This document shows, in pieces, positions 8,450 through 17,500 of a stretch of 64,000 nt of DNA. The position numbers were made by a program, and so were the translations under genes. Under the pieces are notes generated by a model, which made no database searches, had not been told where the DNA came from, and saw nothing but the letters and a program-made list of their open reading frames with translations. Where the stretch lies: positions 496,001 to 560,000 of the forward strand of contig NZ_QTJV01000001.1 of the NCBI RefSeq assembly GCF_003412465.1, read 5' to 3'. How positions within the stretch are numbered: the first letter of the stretch is position 1; the number at the start of each line of letters is the position of its first letter. Source of the DNA: Chitinophaga silvisoli (lineage in GTDB: Bacteria > Bacteroidota > Bacteroidia > Chitinophagales > Chitinophagaceae).

Positions 8450-8713
8450 ATGGAAAATTTGATGGCTACACTCAAAGCCCAGATCGTAGAGCAACTGAAC
8501 CTGCAGGAAGTAAAACCGGAGGATATCGGTGACGATATGCCCCTGTTTAAAGATGGCCTGGGCCTGGATTCCATCGATGCACTGGAACTGATTGTTTTGC
8601 TGCAACAGCATTACCAGATCCGTATTGCCAACCCTGAGAAAGGGCCTGAAATCTTTCATTCTGTGCGTACAATCGCCGATTTTATCACAGCGCATCAGCA
8701 ACAAAATAAATAG
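8450..8713 (+). CDS. Acyl carrier protein (second)
   Basis: An 87-residue carrier protein with the phosphopantetheine serine at Ser41 in GLGLDSIDALEL. A second ATG at codon 5 (8462) is an alternative start. It sits between the truncated KS-like gene and the KS/chain-length-factor pair, and its stop is 3 bases before the next start. Aryl-polyene systems use two ACPs, one for the aryl starter and one for elongation. Which of these is which is not visible here, though adjacency to the KS-CLF pair suggests that this one serves elongation. Confidence 0.9.
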   Translation: MENLMATLKAQIVEQLNLQEVKPEDIGDDMPLFKDGLGLDSIDALELIVLLQQHYQIRIANPEKGPEIFHSVRTIADFITAHQQQNK

Positions 8714-8716
8714 GCC

Positions 8717-9925
8717 ATGAGCGGAAACGATGTATGGGTATTAGGTGGCGGTGTCATTTGCGGTATTGGTAACAATGTGCGTGAATGCATTACCTCTTTC
8801 CGGCAAATGAAGCCGGGAATGGCCACCATGCAATACCTGTCCTCCACACATCGCGACAGCTTTCCGGTAGTAGAAGTAAAAGCGGACAATGCTACACTGG
8901 CTGCAAAGTCAGGGCTCCCTGCTCACATCAGCAGAACTGCACTCCTCAGTGCTGTGGCTGCAAAGGAGGCATGGGAAAGTGCGCAACTTGGCAATATCCG
9001 TGAATACCGGGTAGGTCTCGTCTCTGCCAATACTGTAGGTGGTATGGACAAGACGGAAGACTTCTTCGCCGAATACCTGCAGGACAATCAATCCGGCAGA
9101 TTGCGCGATGTAGTCAACCACGAATGCGGCAGCATCACTGAACTGGTAGCCGATGCACTGGGCATCCGCCATCATGTATCTACTATCAGCACTGCCTGTT
9201 CCTCTTCTGCAAACGCTATTATGTATGGAGCCAGGTTGCTCAGAAACAACCTGGTAGATGTAGTGATCGCAGGTGGAACTGATGCCCTGACCCGCTTCAC
9301 CCTCAATGGGTTTAATACGCTCATGATCCTGGATCAGCAGGCCTGCCGTCCCTTCGACGATACCCGCACTGGTCTGAACTTAGGAGAAGGGGCAGGCTAC
9401 ATCGTAATGGTCAGTGATGCCATTGCACAGAAAATGGATATAAAGCCCTGGTGTAAGCTCACCGGCTACGCAAATGCCAATGATGCTTATCACCAGACAG
9501 CTTCCTCTCCAGATGGGATAGGTAACTACCTGGCGATGCAGCAGGCCATGGAAATGGCAGGTATCGGCCCTGAGGATATGAGTTATATCAACCTGCACGG
9601 TACAGGTACGCTGAACAATGATTTGTCAGAAGGTACCGCCATCCAGCGTTTATTCGGGAATGCAGTACCTCCGGTAAGCAGTACCAAATCATTCACCGGC
9701 CACACCCTGGGTGCCAGTGGTGGTATAGAAGCCGTATTTGCTGCACTGGCAGTGAAAGAGGGCTACCTCTATCCGAATGCTCAATTCAGCCACCAGATGA
9801 AGGAACTCAGCTTCTCGCCGGTTACGACATTTTCTGAAGGCAATGTGATCAACAATGTCATGTCAAACTCTTTTGGATTCGGCGGAAACTGTTCCAGCCT
9901 GGTCTTTTCGAAGGAAATTAGTTAA
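8717..9925 (+). CDS. Beta-ketoacyl-ACP synthase, likely partner of the chain-length factor (ApeO-like)
   Basis: A 402-residue ketosynthase with a full active site: Cys161 in STACSSSA, His294 in NLHGTGT, Lys324 and His329 in KSFTGHTLGASGG. It ends with the conserved SFGFGGNCSS. The next gene, 5 bases downstream, encodes a KS homologue lacking all catalytic residues. That pairing is the hallmark of type II PKS KS-CLF heterodimers, matching ApeO-ApeC in aryl-polyene synthesis. It is therefore the best candidate for the main elongating KS, building the conjugated chain by rounds of condensation, reduction and dehydration. Confidence 0.9.
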   Translation: MSGNDVWVLGGGVICGIGNNVRECITSFRQMKPGMATMQYLSSTHRDSFPVVEVKADNATLAAKSGLPAHISRTALLSAVAAKEAWESAQLGNIREYRVGLVSANTVGGMDKTEDFFAEYLQDNQSGRLRDVVNHECGSITELVADALGIRHHVSTISTACSSSANAIMYGARLLRNNLVDVVIAGGTDALTRFTLNGFNTLMILDQQACRPFDDTRTGLNLGEGAGYIVMVSDAIAQKMDIKPWCKLTGYANANDAYHQTASSPDGIGNYLAMQQAMEMAGIGPEDMSYINLHGTGTLNNDLSEGTAIQRLFGNAVPPVSSTKSFTGHTLGASGGIEAVFAALAVKEGYLYPNAQFSHQMKELSFSPVTTFSEGNVINNVMSNSFGFGGNCSSLVFSKEIS

Positions 9926-9930
9926 GAACT

Positions 9931-10950
9931 ATGAACATTTATATAAATGGAACGGGTTGTGTATCACCGCTGGAGACAGCGGTAGAAGGACGTTTGCCAT
10001 CGGCAGCGCCGCTTTATGATAATATTCGTCTCAAAGCGGCAGAACCTGATTACAAACAATGGATCGACATTAAGATGATCCGCAGGATGAGCCGTGTCAT
10101 AAAAATGGGCGTAGCCGCAGCACAACTGAGCCTCCGGGAAGCCGGTATCCAAAAGCCGGAAGGCATCATCACAGGCACTGCTTATGGTTGCCTGGATGAT
10201 ACAGGTGTATTCCTTACCAAGATGATCAACCAGCAAGAGGAAATGCTGACACCCACCGCATTTATCCAGTCTACCCACAATACTGTGGCTGGACAGATCG
10301 CCCTCCTCCTGGAATGTCATGCTTACAACAATACCTTTGTACACAAAGGTTTTTCCTTCGAGCATACGCTCATCGACAGCATCATGCAGCTGCGCGAAGG
10401 AAAGATCTCCAATATATTGGCAGGAGCGATGGATGAGCTGACCAATCACAGCTTCAATATCCTCTCCCGCTTCAATTTATTTAAACATACCGCTGCCGGT
10501 GAAGGCGCTGCCTGTTTTGTGCTGAGCACAGAAAAAGGGCCTAATGCCGTTGCCAAACTGAAAGGTGTATCTGTATTATACAAACCGGGCTCTTATGAAG
10601 AAGTAGCTGCTGATATCGTGGGGTTCCTTGCTGCATACAATTGCAGCCAGGAAGATATAGACCTGGTGATCACAGGCCGTAACGGTGATCCTGCCGGGGA
10701 TGCATGGTATGAGCATGTGGAGAATAATGTGTTTCCTTCTTTGCCTGTGGCACGGTTTAAACATCTGTGTGGAGAATATCCAACTGCCAGTGCATTTGGT
10801 ACCTGGATGGCAGGCAGGATCATTGCCAGCCAGGAAGTTACACCTGCCGTGTTATTTAAAGGAAATGCACCCTCGGCGATTAAAAAGGTCTTATTGTATA
10901 ATCATCATGATGCCTCGCATCACTCGATGATTCTCTTATCTATATGCTGA
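9931..10950 (+). CDS. Chain-length-factor-like, catalytically dead ketosynthase (ApeC-like)
   Basis: A 339-residue KS-fold protein. Where active KSs carry the nucleophile the sequence reads FVHKGFSFEHTL (residues 136-147), with no Cys. The HGTGT motif is replaced by GRNGDPAG, and the second His region reads KHLCGEYPTASA. Loss of Cys and both His residues means it cannot condense. It lies immediately after the active KS, so it should be the CLF subunit shaping the polyene pocket and setting chain length. The last 7 bases overlap the deacetylase gene. The fold assignment rests on the N-terminal INGTGCVSP and the central AYGCLDDTG region. Confidence 0.82.
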   Translation: MNIYINGTGCVSPLETAVEGRLPSAAPLYDNIRLKAAEPDYKQWIDIKMIRRMSRVIKMGVAAAQLSLREAGIQKPEGIITGTAYGCLDDTGVFLTKMINQQEEMLTPTAFIQSTHNTVAGQIALLLECHAYNNTFVHKGFSFEHTLIDSIMQLREGKISNILAGAMDELTNHSFNILSRFNLFKHTAAGEGAACFVLSTEKGPNAVAKLKGVSVLYKPGSYEEVAADIVGFLAAYNCSQEDIDLVITGRNGDPAGDAWYEHVENNVFPSLPVARFKHLCGEYPTASAFGTWMAGRIIASQEVTPAVLFKGNAPSAIKKVLLYNHHDASHHSMILLSIC

Positions 10951-11705
10951 CACACCGGAATACAAATATCGCCCTGATCGCACTTATTGCACTGTTTCTA
11001 TGGCTGTCATTGCCATGGTGGGCATTTGTATTGTTGTTCATTCCTTATTCAGGCGCGCTCGTTTGGGGTGCCATGCAGATCCGGTCAGGCTTTTTCCTGA
11101 AAGCAGTATGTGCAGCTGATACTGCTGAGAAAGTAGTGGCCCTTACATTTGACGATGGGCCTCTCACGGAATTTACCCCACAAATACTCGACATCCTGCA
11201 CAAAGCAAATGCACCTGCTGCTTTCTTTTGCATAGGCAACAGGATTGCCGGACAGGAAGCACTGCTGAAAAGAATAGATGCAGAAGGACATGTGATCGGC
11301 AATCACAGCTTTTCGCATCACTTCTGGTTCGACCTGTTTCCGGCAAAGAAGATGCTGGCCGAATTGCAACAGGTGGATACCGCCATCGAACAGGTGACAG
11401 GCAAAAAGCCCCGCCTTTTCCGTCCTCCCTACGGAGTAACAAATCCGAATGTACGCAGGGCCGTGCAGAGAGGAAAATACACGGCTGTAGGCTGGAATAT
11501 CCGTTCACTGGATACAGTTGCCAAACAGGCAGATGAACTGATGAACAGGATTATGGCTGGTCTGAAACCGGGAGCTGTCATTCTTATGCACGATTCAATA
11601 CCCCTCACAGTAGAAATACTGCCGGTATTGATCGCGCAAATTCGTGAACAGGGATATACTATCAAAAGAATTGATCAATTACTAAATATACCCGCATATG
11701 CGTAG
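10944..11705 (+). CDS. Membrane-anchored polysaccharide deacetylase (NodB homology, CE4)
   Basis: A 253-residue protein with two hydrophobic stretches at about residues 9-23 and 25-42, then a NodB domain. The catalytic motifs are complete: TFDDG (68-72), the metal-binding HSFSH (121-125), RPPYG (160-164) and the late ILMHD. CE4 enzymes remove acetyl groups from N-acetylglucosamine polymers or peptidoglycan, or other amide/ester groups, using a divalent metal. It overlaps both neighbours by 7-8 bases, so it is a genuine operon member. A deacetylase is not an obvious need for polyene synthesis; it may act on an envelope sugar or remove an acyl group from the pigment during export. Confidence 0.87.
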   Translation: MLTHRNTNIALIALIALFLWLSLPWWAFVLLFIPYSGALVWGAMQIRSGFFLKAVCAADTAEKVVALTFDDGPLTEFTPQILDILHKANAPAAFFCIGNRIAGQEALLKRIDAEGHVIGNHSFSHHFWFDLFPAKKMLAELQQVDTAIEQVTGKKPRLFRPPYGVTNPNVRRAVQRGKYTAVGWNIRSLDTVAKQADELMNRIMAGLKPGAVILMHDSIPLTVEILPVLIAQIREQGYTIKRIDQLLNIPAYA

Positions 11706-12336
11706 ATGGATAATAGCATTGATAATGATGTGTGGTGTGGTGCAGGCAAATGCACAGCAGCATCCGGGATACAAACCGGTAGCAGACCTGGCAGGGTTCA
11801 AACAGCAGTTTGCTACAGCCTCCCGTCAGACACAGTCTATACAATGTGATTTTGTGCAGGAAAAGAACCTGAGCATGCTGGCAGACAAGATTACGTCCAA
11901 AGGCAAATTCTGGTTCAAGAAAGAGAATAAGGTAAGAATGGAGTATACAACTCCATCGTACTACCTGCTGGTGATGAATGGCAAAGACATCAAAACCAAA
12001 GATAGTCAGAAAGAAAGTCATGTATCTGCCAAAGGCAACAAACTGTTCGAGCAGATCAACAAAATCACCGTGGATTGCGTACAGGGCAATGTAGTTGACA
12101 ATGCAGATTTCAAAACAACCATCCTTGAAAACGCTGCAGGTTACCTGCTGGAAATGACACCTGTGAACAAACAGTTGTCCCAGTACTTCAAAACCATCGT
12201 ACTGCTGGTAGACAGAAAGGATCTGACTGTGAATAAGATTGAGATGTACGAAGCGGGTGGCGACAATACCACTATCAGCTTCCTGCACAAACAACTGAAT
12301 GTAAATATACCGGATGCGACTTTTGCTGCTAAATAG
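11698..12336 (+). CDS. LolA-like outer-membrane lipoprotein carrier
   Basis: A 212-residue periplasmic protein with a signal peptide (about 1-19, cleaved after ANA). The LolA-like beta fold begins with FKQQFATASRQTQSIQCDFVQEKNL, and later segments KGKFWFKKENKVRMEYT and NKIEMYEAGGDNTTISF follow the family pattern. LolA binds lipidated cargo in a hydrophobic cavity and ferries it across the periplasm. Aryl-polyene clusters contain a LolA homologue thought to carry the polyene lipid to the outer membrane; that role is the most likely here. It overlaps the deacetylase by 8 bases and the following lipoprotein by 23 bases. Confidence 0.85.
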   Translation: MRRWIIALIMMCGVVQANAQQHPGYKPVADLAGFKQQFATASRQTQSIQCDFVQEKNLSMLADKITSKGKFWFKKENKVRMEYTTPSYYLLVMNGKDIKTKDSQKESHVSAKGNKLFEQINKITVDCVQGNVVDNADFKTTILENAAGYLLEMTPVNKQLSQYFKTIVLLVDRKDLTVNKIEMYEAGGDNTTISFLHKQLNVNIPDATFAAK

Positions 12337-12934
12337 CCTGTTGCTCTTATGCATACTGACCAGCTGTACCAATGTGTATAAAGGGCTGCAACAAACGGCT
12401 GGCGATCCTGGCTGTATTACACAGTTCAGACCACAGTTTGACAATACGCTGTACAGCACACAGGTAGATGTCATGAAGCATCACCTGAGTGGCTTGCTGT
12501 TCTTCAAGCAAATGCCTGATAGCAGCCAGCGCGTGGTATTTGCCAATGAGATGGGCTTTAAGTTCTTCGACTTTGAGTTCACCAAAGATGGTCAGTTCAT
12601 CAAGCACTACATGATGGATAAGATGGATAAAAAGGCTGTGGTGAAGACACTGAGGGGAGATTTTGAGCTGGTATTATTACATCCTGATCTGTCAAAGGCG
12701 ACAGTGAAACAAGCGGGGGCATTGCGCTATGTAGTGGTGCCTACGGCCAAAGGCAACAATTATTATATCACCGACACTGCCTGTACAAAGCTGGAAAGAG
12801 TGGAGAAATCATCATCCCGCAAACCGGTAGTGAAGGCCTGGCTCACAGACTATAAAAACGGTGTGCCGGATACAATCCTGATCAGGCATCAGGGATTCAA
12901 ATTTAATATTTCATTACAACGCGTACAGAAATAA
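12314..12934 (+). CDS. Outer-membrane lipoprotein of unknown function next to LolA
   Basis: A 206-residue lipoprotein. The signal peptide ends in the lipobox LTSC (Cys18), followed by TNVYKGLQQ. The remainder looks like a single beta-rich domain with no catalytic motif I can name. It overlaps the LolA gene by 23 bases and its stop overlaps the dehydratase ATG by one base. Aryl-polyene clusters often carry a small DUF3261-type lipoprotein beside the LolA gene, and this could be its counterpart acting like LolB to receive the pigment at the outer membrane. That equivalence is by position, not by a motif I could verify. Confidence 0.75.
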   Translation: MRLLLLNSLLLLCILTSCTNVYKGLQQTAGDPGCITQFRPQFDNTLYSTQVDVMKHHLSGLLFFKQMPDSSQRVVFANEMGFKFFDFEFTKDGQFIKHYMMDKMDKKAVVKTLRGDFELVLLHPDLSKATVKQAGALRYVVVPTAKGNNYYITDTACTKLERVEKSSSRKPVVKAWLTDYKNGVPDTILIRHQGFKFNISLQRVQK

Positions 12935-13305
12935 TGCTAGCAGGAAAATTATATACACTGGAACAGACCTTACAGGAGGCTGCAGACAGCGCCACTTATC
13001 GTATCGTGCTGAATGCGCAGCATCCTGTATTTGAAGGCCACTTTCCTGGTCGCCCTGTGGTACCTGGTGTGACCATGATGCAAACCGTGCAGGAGCTGCT
13101 GGAAGGAAAATTACAGCAGAAAGTGGTGCTGAAGAAAGCCAGCCAGATGAAGTTCCTGAATATGATCGATCCGAATGCGAATCCGCATATAGACGTGACA
13201 ATACAGCACAAGGAACAGGAAGGAGATATTAAAGTGACAGCCTCGCTGAAGTTTGAGGAGCTCACATTTATGAAATTTCAGGGAACATTCGTAGCCGCTT
13301 CATGA
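12934..13305 (+). CDS. FabZ-like hydroxyacyl-ACP dehydratase subunit (ApeI-like), catalytic Glu replaced by Gln
   Basis: A 123-residue hotdog domain with the FabZ active-site strand HPVFEGHFPGRPVVPGV, placing the catalytic histidine at His36. In FabZ the catalytic Glu lies 14 residues after this His; here that position is Gln50 (GVTMMQTVQE), with Glu54 nearby. The other dehydratase (2756-3175) keeps the Glu but lacks the His. Together they could make one composite active site, in line with the ApeI-ApeP partnership known for aryl polyenes. The reaction is dehydration of 3-hydroxyacyl-ACP to the trans-2-enoyl form, leaving the double bonds in place for conjugation. It overlaps the next gene by 4 bases. 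Confidence 0.85.
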   Translation: MLAGKLYTLEQTLQEAADSATYRIVLNAQHPVFEGHFPGRPVVPGVTMMQTVQELLEGKLQQKVVLKKASQMKFLNMIDPNANPHIDVTIQHKEQEGDIKVTASLKFEELTFMKFQGTFVAAS

Positions 13306-14507
13306 CGGAACAGCCAACATATAACGATCAGTTTTCGGCACTCAAAGTAGCCGTACTGATCCCAACCTACAATAATGCCGGTACGCTTAAAAGCGTGCTG
13401 GATGATGTATTGTCCTATACCCATCATGTAATCGTGGTGAATGATGGCAGTACGGATCATACCGCTGCTATTCTTGATGAATTCCCGCATATTCAGCGGG
13501 TTGAATATACCCCTAACAAAGGGAAAGGAATTGCCCTGCGCAGAGGCTTTAAATACGCTGTACAGCAGGGATATGACTATGTGATCACCATGGATGCTGA
13601 CGGGCAGCATTTTGCTGCTGACCTGCCGCTTATGCTGGAAAAAGTGAGCACACATCCTAAATCTATTGTGATTGGTGCACGTAACCTGCAACAGGAAAAC
13701 ATGCCGGGCAAAAATACATTTGCCAATAAGTTTTCCAACTTCTGGTTCTATGTGGAAACAGGCCTGAAAATGCCGGATACACAATCCGGTTACCGGCTGT
13801 ATCCGGTATATGCTATGAAGGGGATGCACTTCTGGTGTACAAAGTATGAATTTGAAATAGAAGTCATGGTGCGCTGTGCCTGGAAGGGCATCGGCATCGA
13901 TTCAGTACCTGTAAAGGTGTATTATCCGCCGGCAGATGAAAGAGTATCTCATTTCCGTCCCCTGCGCGATTTTTCCCGTATCAGCGTATTAAATACGGTA
14001 CTGGTGCTGATCACCTTTTTGTATATCAAGCCACGCGACTTTATCCTTTACCTCTTCAAAAGGGAAAATTGGAAGAGTATCTGGAATGATCATATTCTGA
14101 ATAGAAATGAATCCAATGCCAGGAAAGCGGCAGCCATCGGCCTGGGCGTATTCCTGGGCATTGTACCTATATGGGGTTTCCAGCTGCTGAGCGCTTACCT
14201 GCTGGCAGCGAGATTGAAACTGAACAAGGCGCTGGTGCTGATAGCATGTAATATCAGCGTACCCCCTATGATTCCTTTTATCATCTTTGCCAGTTTTGCA
14301 ACAGGTAAGTTCTGGATGAAGAATGGCAGTATGACCATCAACTTCAGCAAGCAACTGAGTTTTGAAACGGTGAAGATGAACTTTGAACAATACCTCTATG
14401 GTAGCATTACGCTTTCGATCGTGGCTGGCTTGCTGGCAGCATTGATTGTGTATGCATTACTCTCTATATTCAGGAACGATCCTGTCAAACAAGACCAGCC
14501 AATTTAG
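13302..14507 (+). CDS. GT2 glycosyltransferase fused to a DUF2062 membrane domain
   Basis: A 401-residue fusion. Residues about 15-230 form a family 2 glycosyltransferase: VLIPTYNNAGTL, VVNDGSTDH (DGS at 48-50) and the metal-binding MDADGQH (97-103). Residues about 255-395 form a DUF2062 domain with hydrophobic helices, including GLGVFLGIVPIWGFQLL and a C-terminal helix near 373-393. GT2 enzymes of the dolichyl-phosphate mannosyltransferase type attach sugars to lipid carriers at the cytoplasmic face. A GT2-like gene is a standard member of aryl-polyene clusters (ApeJ-type). Its donor and acceptor are unknown; the pigment headgroup or an anchoring lipid is plausible. Confidence 0.88.
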   Translation: MTEQPTYNDQFSALKVAVLIPTYNNAGTLKSVLDDVLSYTHHVIVVNDGSTDHTAAILDEFPHIQRVEYTPNKGKGIALRRGFKYAVQQGYDYVITMDADGQHFAADLPLMLEKVSTHPKSIVIGARNLQQENMPGKNTFANKFSNFWFYVETGLKMPDTQSGYRLYPVYAMKGMHFWCTKYEFEIEVMVRCAWKGIGIDSVPVKVYYPPADERVSHFRPLRDFSRISVLNTVLVLITFLYIKPRDFILYLFKRENWKSIWNDHILNRNESNARKAAAIGLGVFLGIVPIWGFQLLSAYLLAARLKLNKALVLIACNISVPPMIPFIIFASFATGKFWMKNGSMTINFSKQLSFETVKMNFEQYLYGSITLSIVAGLLAALIVYALLSIFRNDPVKQDQPI

Positions 14508-14522
14508 TTAAGTATAATCAGT

Positions 14523-17500
14523 ATGGGCAAATTATTCGTCGGCATATACAATTTCTTTGATCGTCACAAAGCATGGTGCTGGGCCTGCATGCTCTTCAGT
14601 TTCGTACTGGTAGGCGCAGGTGCCTGGCAAATCAGGCTGGAAGAGGATATTACCCGTATTCTGCCACAGGATAAAACCCTCGATAAGCTGCAGCAGGTGT
14701 TCAACGATTCACACTTTGCTGATAAGCTGGTCATCACTATTTCACAGAGAGATAGTACGGCTGTTGCCCAACCGGATAGTCTTACCGCATTTGCAGGTGA
14801 GCTGGCAGATAATGCAAAAGCAAGACTGGCACCCTGGATGAACCAAATCCAGGCACAGGTACAGGATAGTACAGTGCTGGATATGATGCAGGTGATGCAG
14901 GAGCATTTGCCCGTATTCCTGGAAGAGCAGGATTACAAACGCATAGATTCTCTCATCACACCAGATCGCTTACAGCAGTCACTGCAAAACAATTACAATA
15001 CCCTGATCTCACCAGCGGGCCTGGTGGTGAAAAAGGTGATCGCTGTGGATCCTACCGGTATGTCATGGATAGGAATCAAAAAACTGCAGCACTTACAGTA
15101 CGACGATCACTTTGAGCTGTATGATGGTTATATCATGACGAAAGACCATCAGCACATTCTCATGTTCATTACACCGAAATTCCCTCCCAGTGCAACGGGA
15201 AAAAACACCGTGTTCCTGGATGAATTACAGGCCCAGATCGATTCATTGCAGCAGCATCATTCCTTTACAACGGCTTCTTATTTTGGTGGTACAGCTGTGT
15301 CAGCAGGCAATGCGATACAGTTAAAGAAAGATCTGATCCTGACACTGAGCATTACGATTGTAGTATTCGTGATATTGATTCCCCTGTATTTCAGAAAAAA
15401 GAGAGCAGCCCTGTTGTTGATGCTGCCAGTGGTATTTGGGGGATTGTTTTCTCTGACATGCATCTGGCTGGTACAGGGCAGCATTTCCGGTATAGCATTA
15501 GGTGTAGGGGCTGTAGTATTGGGCATTGCAATTAATTATTCCCTGCACGTATTCAATCATTATCGCCACTTTCCTGACATCCGTGAGGTGATCAATGACC
15601 TGGCTACACCAATGACGATCGGGAGTTTTACAACCATTGGAGGTTTCCTTTGCCTGCAGTTTATAGAATCACCTATACTACAGGATGTGGGAATCTTTGC
15701 GGCCTTTAGTCTGATTGGTGCAGCCTTGTTCTCCCTTATCTTCTTACCCCACCTGATAGTATTAGGGAAAAAAGAAAATGTAACAGTTCATCATGATACC
15801 TGGTTAGATAAGATCTCTACATACAAACCGGAACAGAATAAATGGCTGGTAGGGGGGATTCTTGTATTGACAGTCATCTTCTTCTTCACCATGAAGAATG
15901 TGGCTTTCGAAAGCGATATGATGCGTATGAACTTTATGCGTCCAGAGCTGAAAGAGGCCGAAGCTACCCTTAATAAAGTGAATGCTTACACCGCACAATC
16001 CGTATACTTAATCACAGAAGCTCCTGATCTGGAAACCGCTTTACAACGTAGTGAGGCACTGCTGCCAAAGGTCAACCAGTTGCAACAACAGGGAGCTGTG
16101 AAGAAGTATGCAGGGGTGAATGTATTGCTACTTTCCAACCAGGAACAACAGCGCCGTATACAAAGATGGAATGCCTACTGGACACCTGAGAAAAAACAAC
16201 AGGTGATCACATATCTGCAGCAGCACGGACCTGCGGTAGGTTTTAAACCGGCTGCCTTCGATGCTTTTGCACAGTGGCTCACACAAGACTTTGATCACAT
16301 CCCTGATGCTACCTTACACAATTTGCGTACAGGAACATTGGGCGATTTTATTACGGAGAAGCATGGAAAAGTATCGCTCGTAACCCTGCTGAAAGTAGAC
16401 CCTGCACAGAAGAAGACTGTCTACGAAAAGCTGGAACATGATCCAAACACCGCCATCCTCGATAAACAATATGTAACGAACCGCCTGGTAGTGGTATTAC
16501 AAAGTGAGTTCAGCAGCATCGCCTGGATGACTTCATTGCTTGTATTTTTTGCATTATTACTCTCATATGGCCGGATAGAACTTACCATCATCACCTTTAT
16601 TCCTATGGCTATCAGCTGGGTGTGGATCCTGGGTATAATGGGGCTGTTTGGGATCAGGTTCAATATCGTGAATATCATTCTCAGCACATTCATCTTTGGT
16701 TTGGGCGATGACTACAGCATCTTTACCATGGATGGTTTATTGCAGCGATACAGGACCGGAAAGGAAGAAAATCTTTCCTCATTCCGTTCTTCCATCTTCC
16801 TGTCTGCCATCACGACTATCATCGGCCTGGGTGTGATGATCTTTGCTAAGCATCCTTCCCTGAAGTCTCTGGCTTTGATTTCTATCATTGGTATCAGTTC
16901 GGTCGTATTAGTATCACAGGTACTGATTCCATTTCTTTTCAACTGGCTCATTACAAACAGGGTGAGTAAGGGCAGAGCTCCATGGACATTACATGGCTGG
17001 CTGAAGTCTGTATTCTCCTTTACTTACTTCACCTTTGGATGTCTGCTCATGACGGTGATAGGATGGTTCCTGCTCCGTATCAATCCTTTCAACAGGAAAG
17101 TAGGCAAGCGCTTGTATCATCGCCTGCTGTCAAAATACACATGGTCTGTGCTCTACATCATGGGCAATGTGAAAAAGAAAATCATCAATCCGCTGGGTGA
17201 AAAGCTGGATAAACCAGCAGTTATCATCAGCAATCACCAGTCATTCCTCGATATCCTGGTGTCTACCATGCTGCATCCAAACGTGGTGCTGCTTACCAGT
17301 GAGTGGGTATGGAACTCACCTGTATTTGGGGCAGTGGTGAGGATGGCGGACTACTATCCTGTGGCTGAAGGTGCAGAAGGTAGTATTGAAAAACTGAAGG
17401 AGCAGGTAGACAATGGATACTCCATCGTAGTTTATCCTGAAGGCACCCGTTCTCCTGATGGCAAAATGAAACGTTTCCACAAGGGCGCTTTCTATATCGC

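Noticed and set aside
11662..12474. 270-codon antisense frame across the LolA and lipoprotein genes
   Set aside because: The sense genes have signal peptides, family motifs and tight coupling; the antisense product is Cys/His-rich low-sense sequence.
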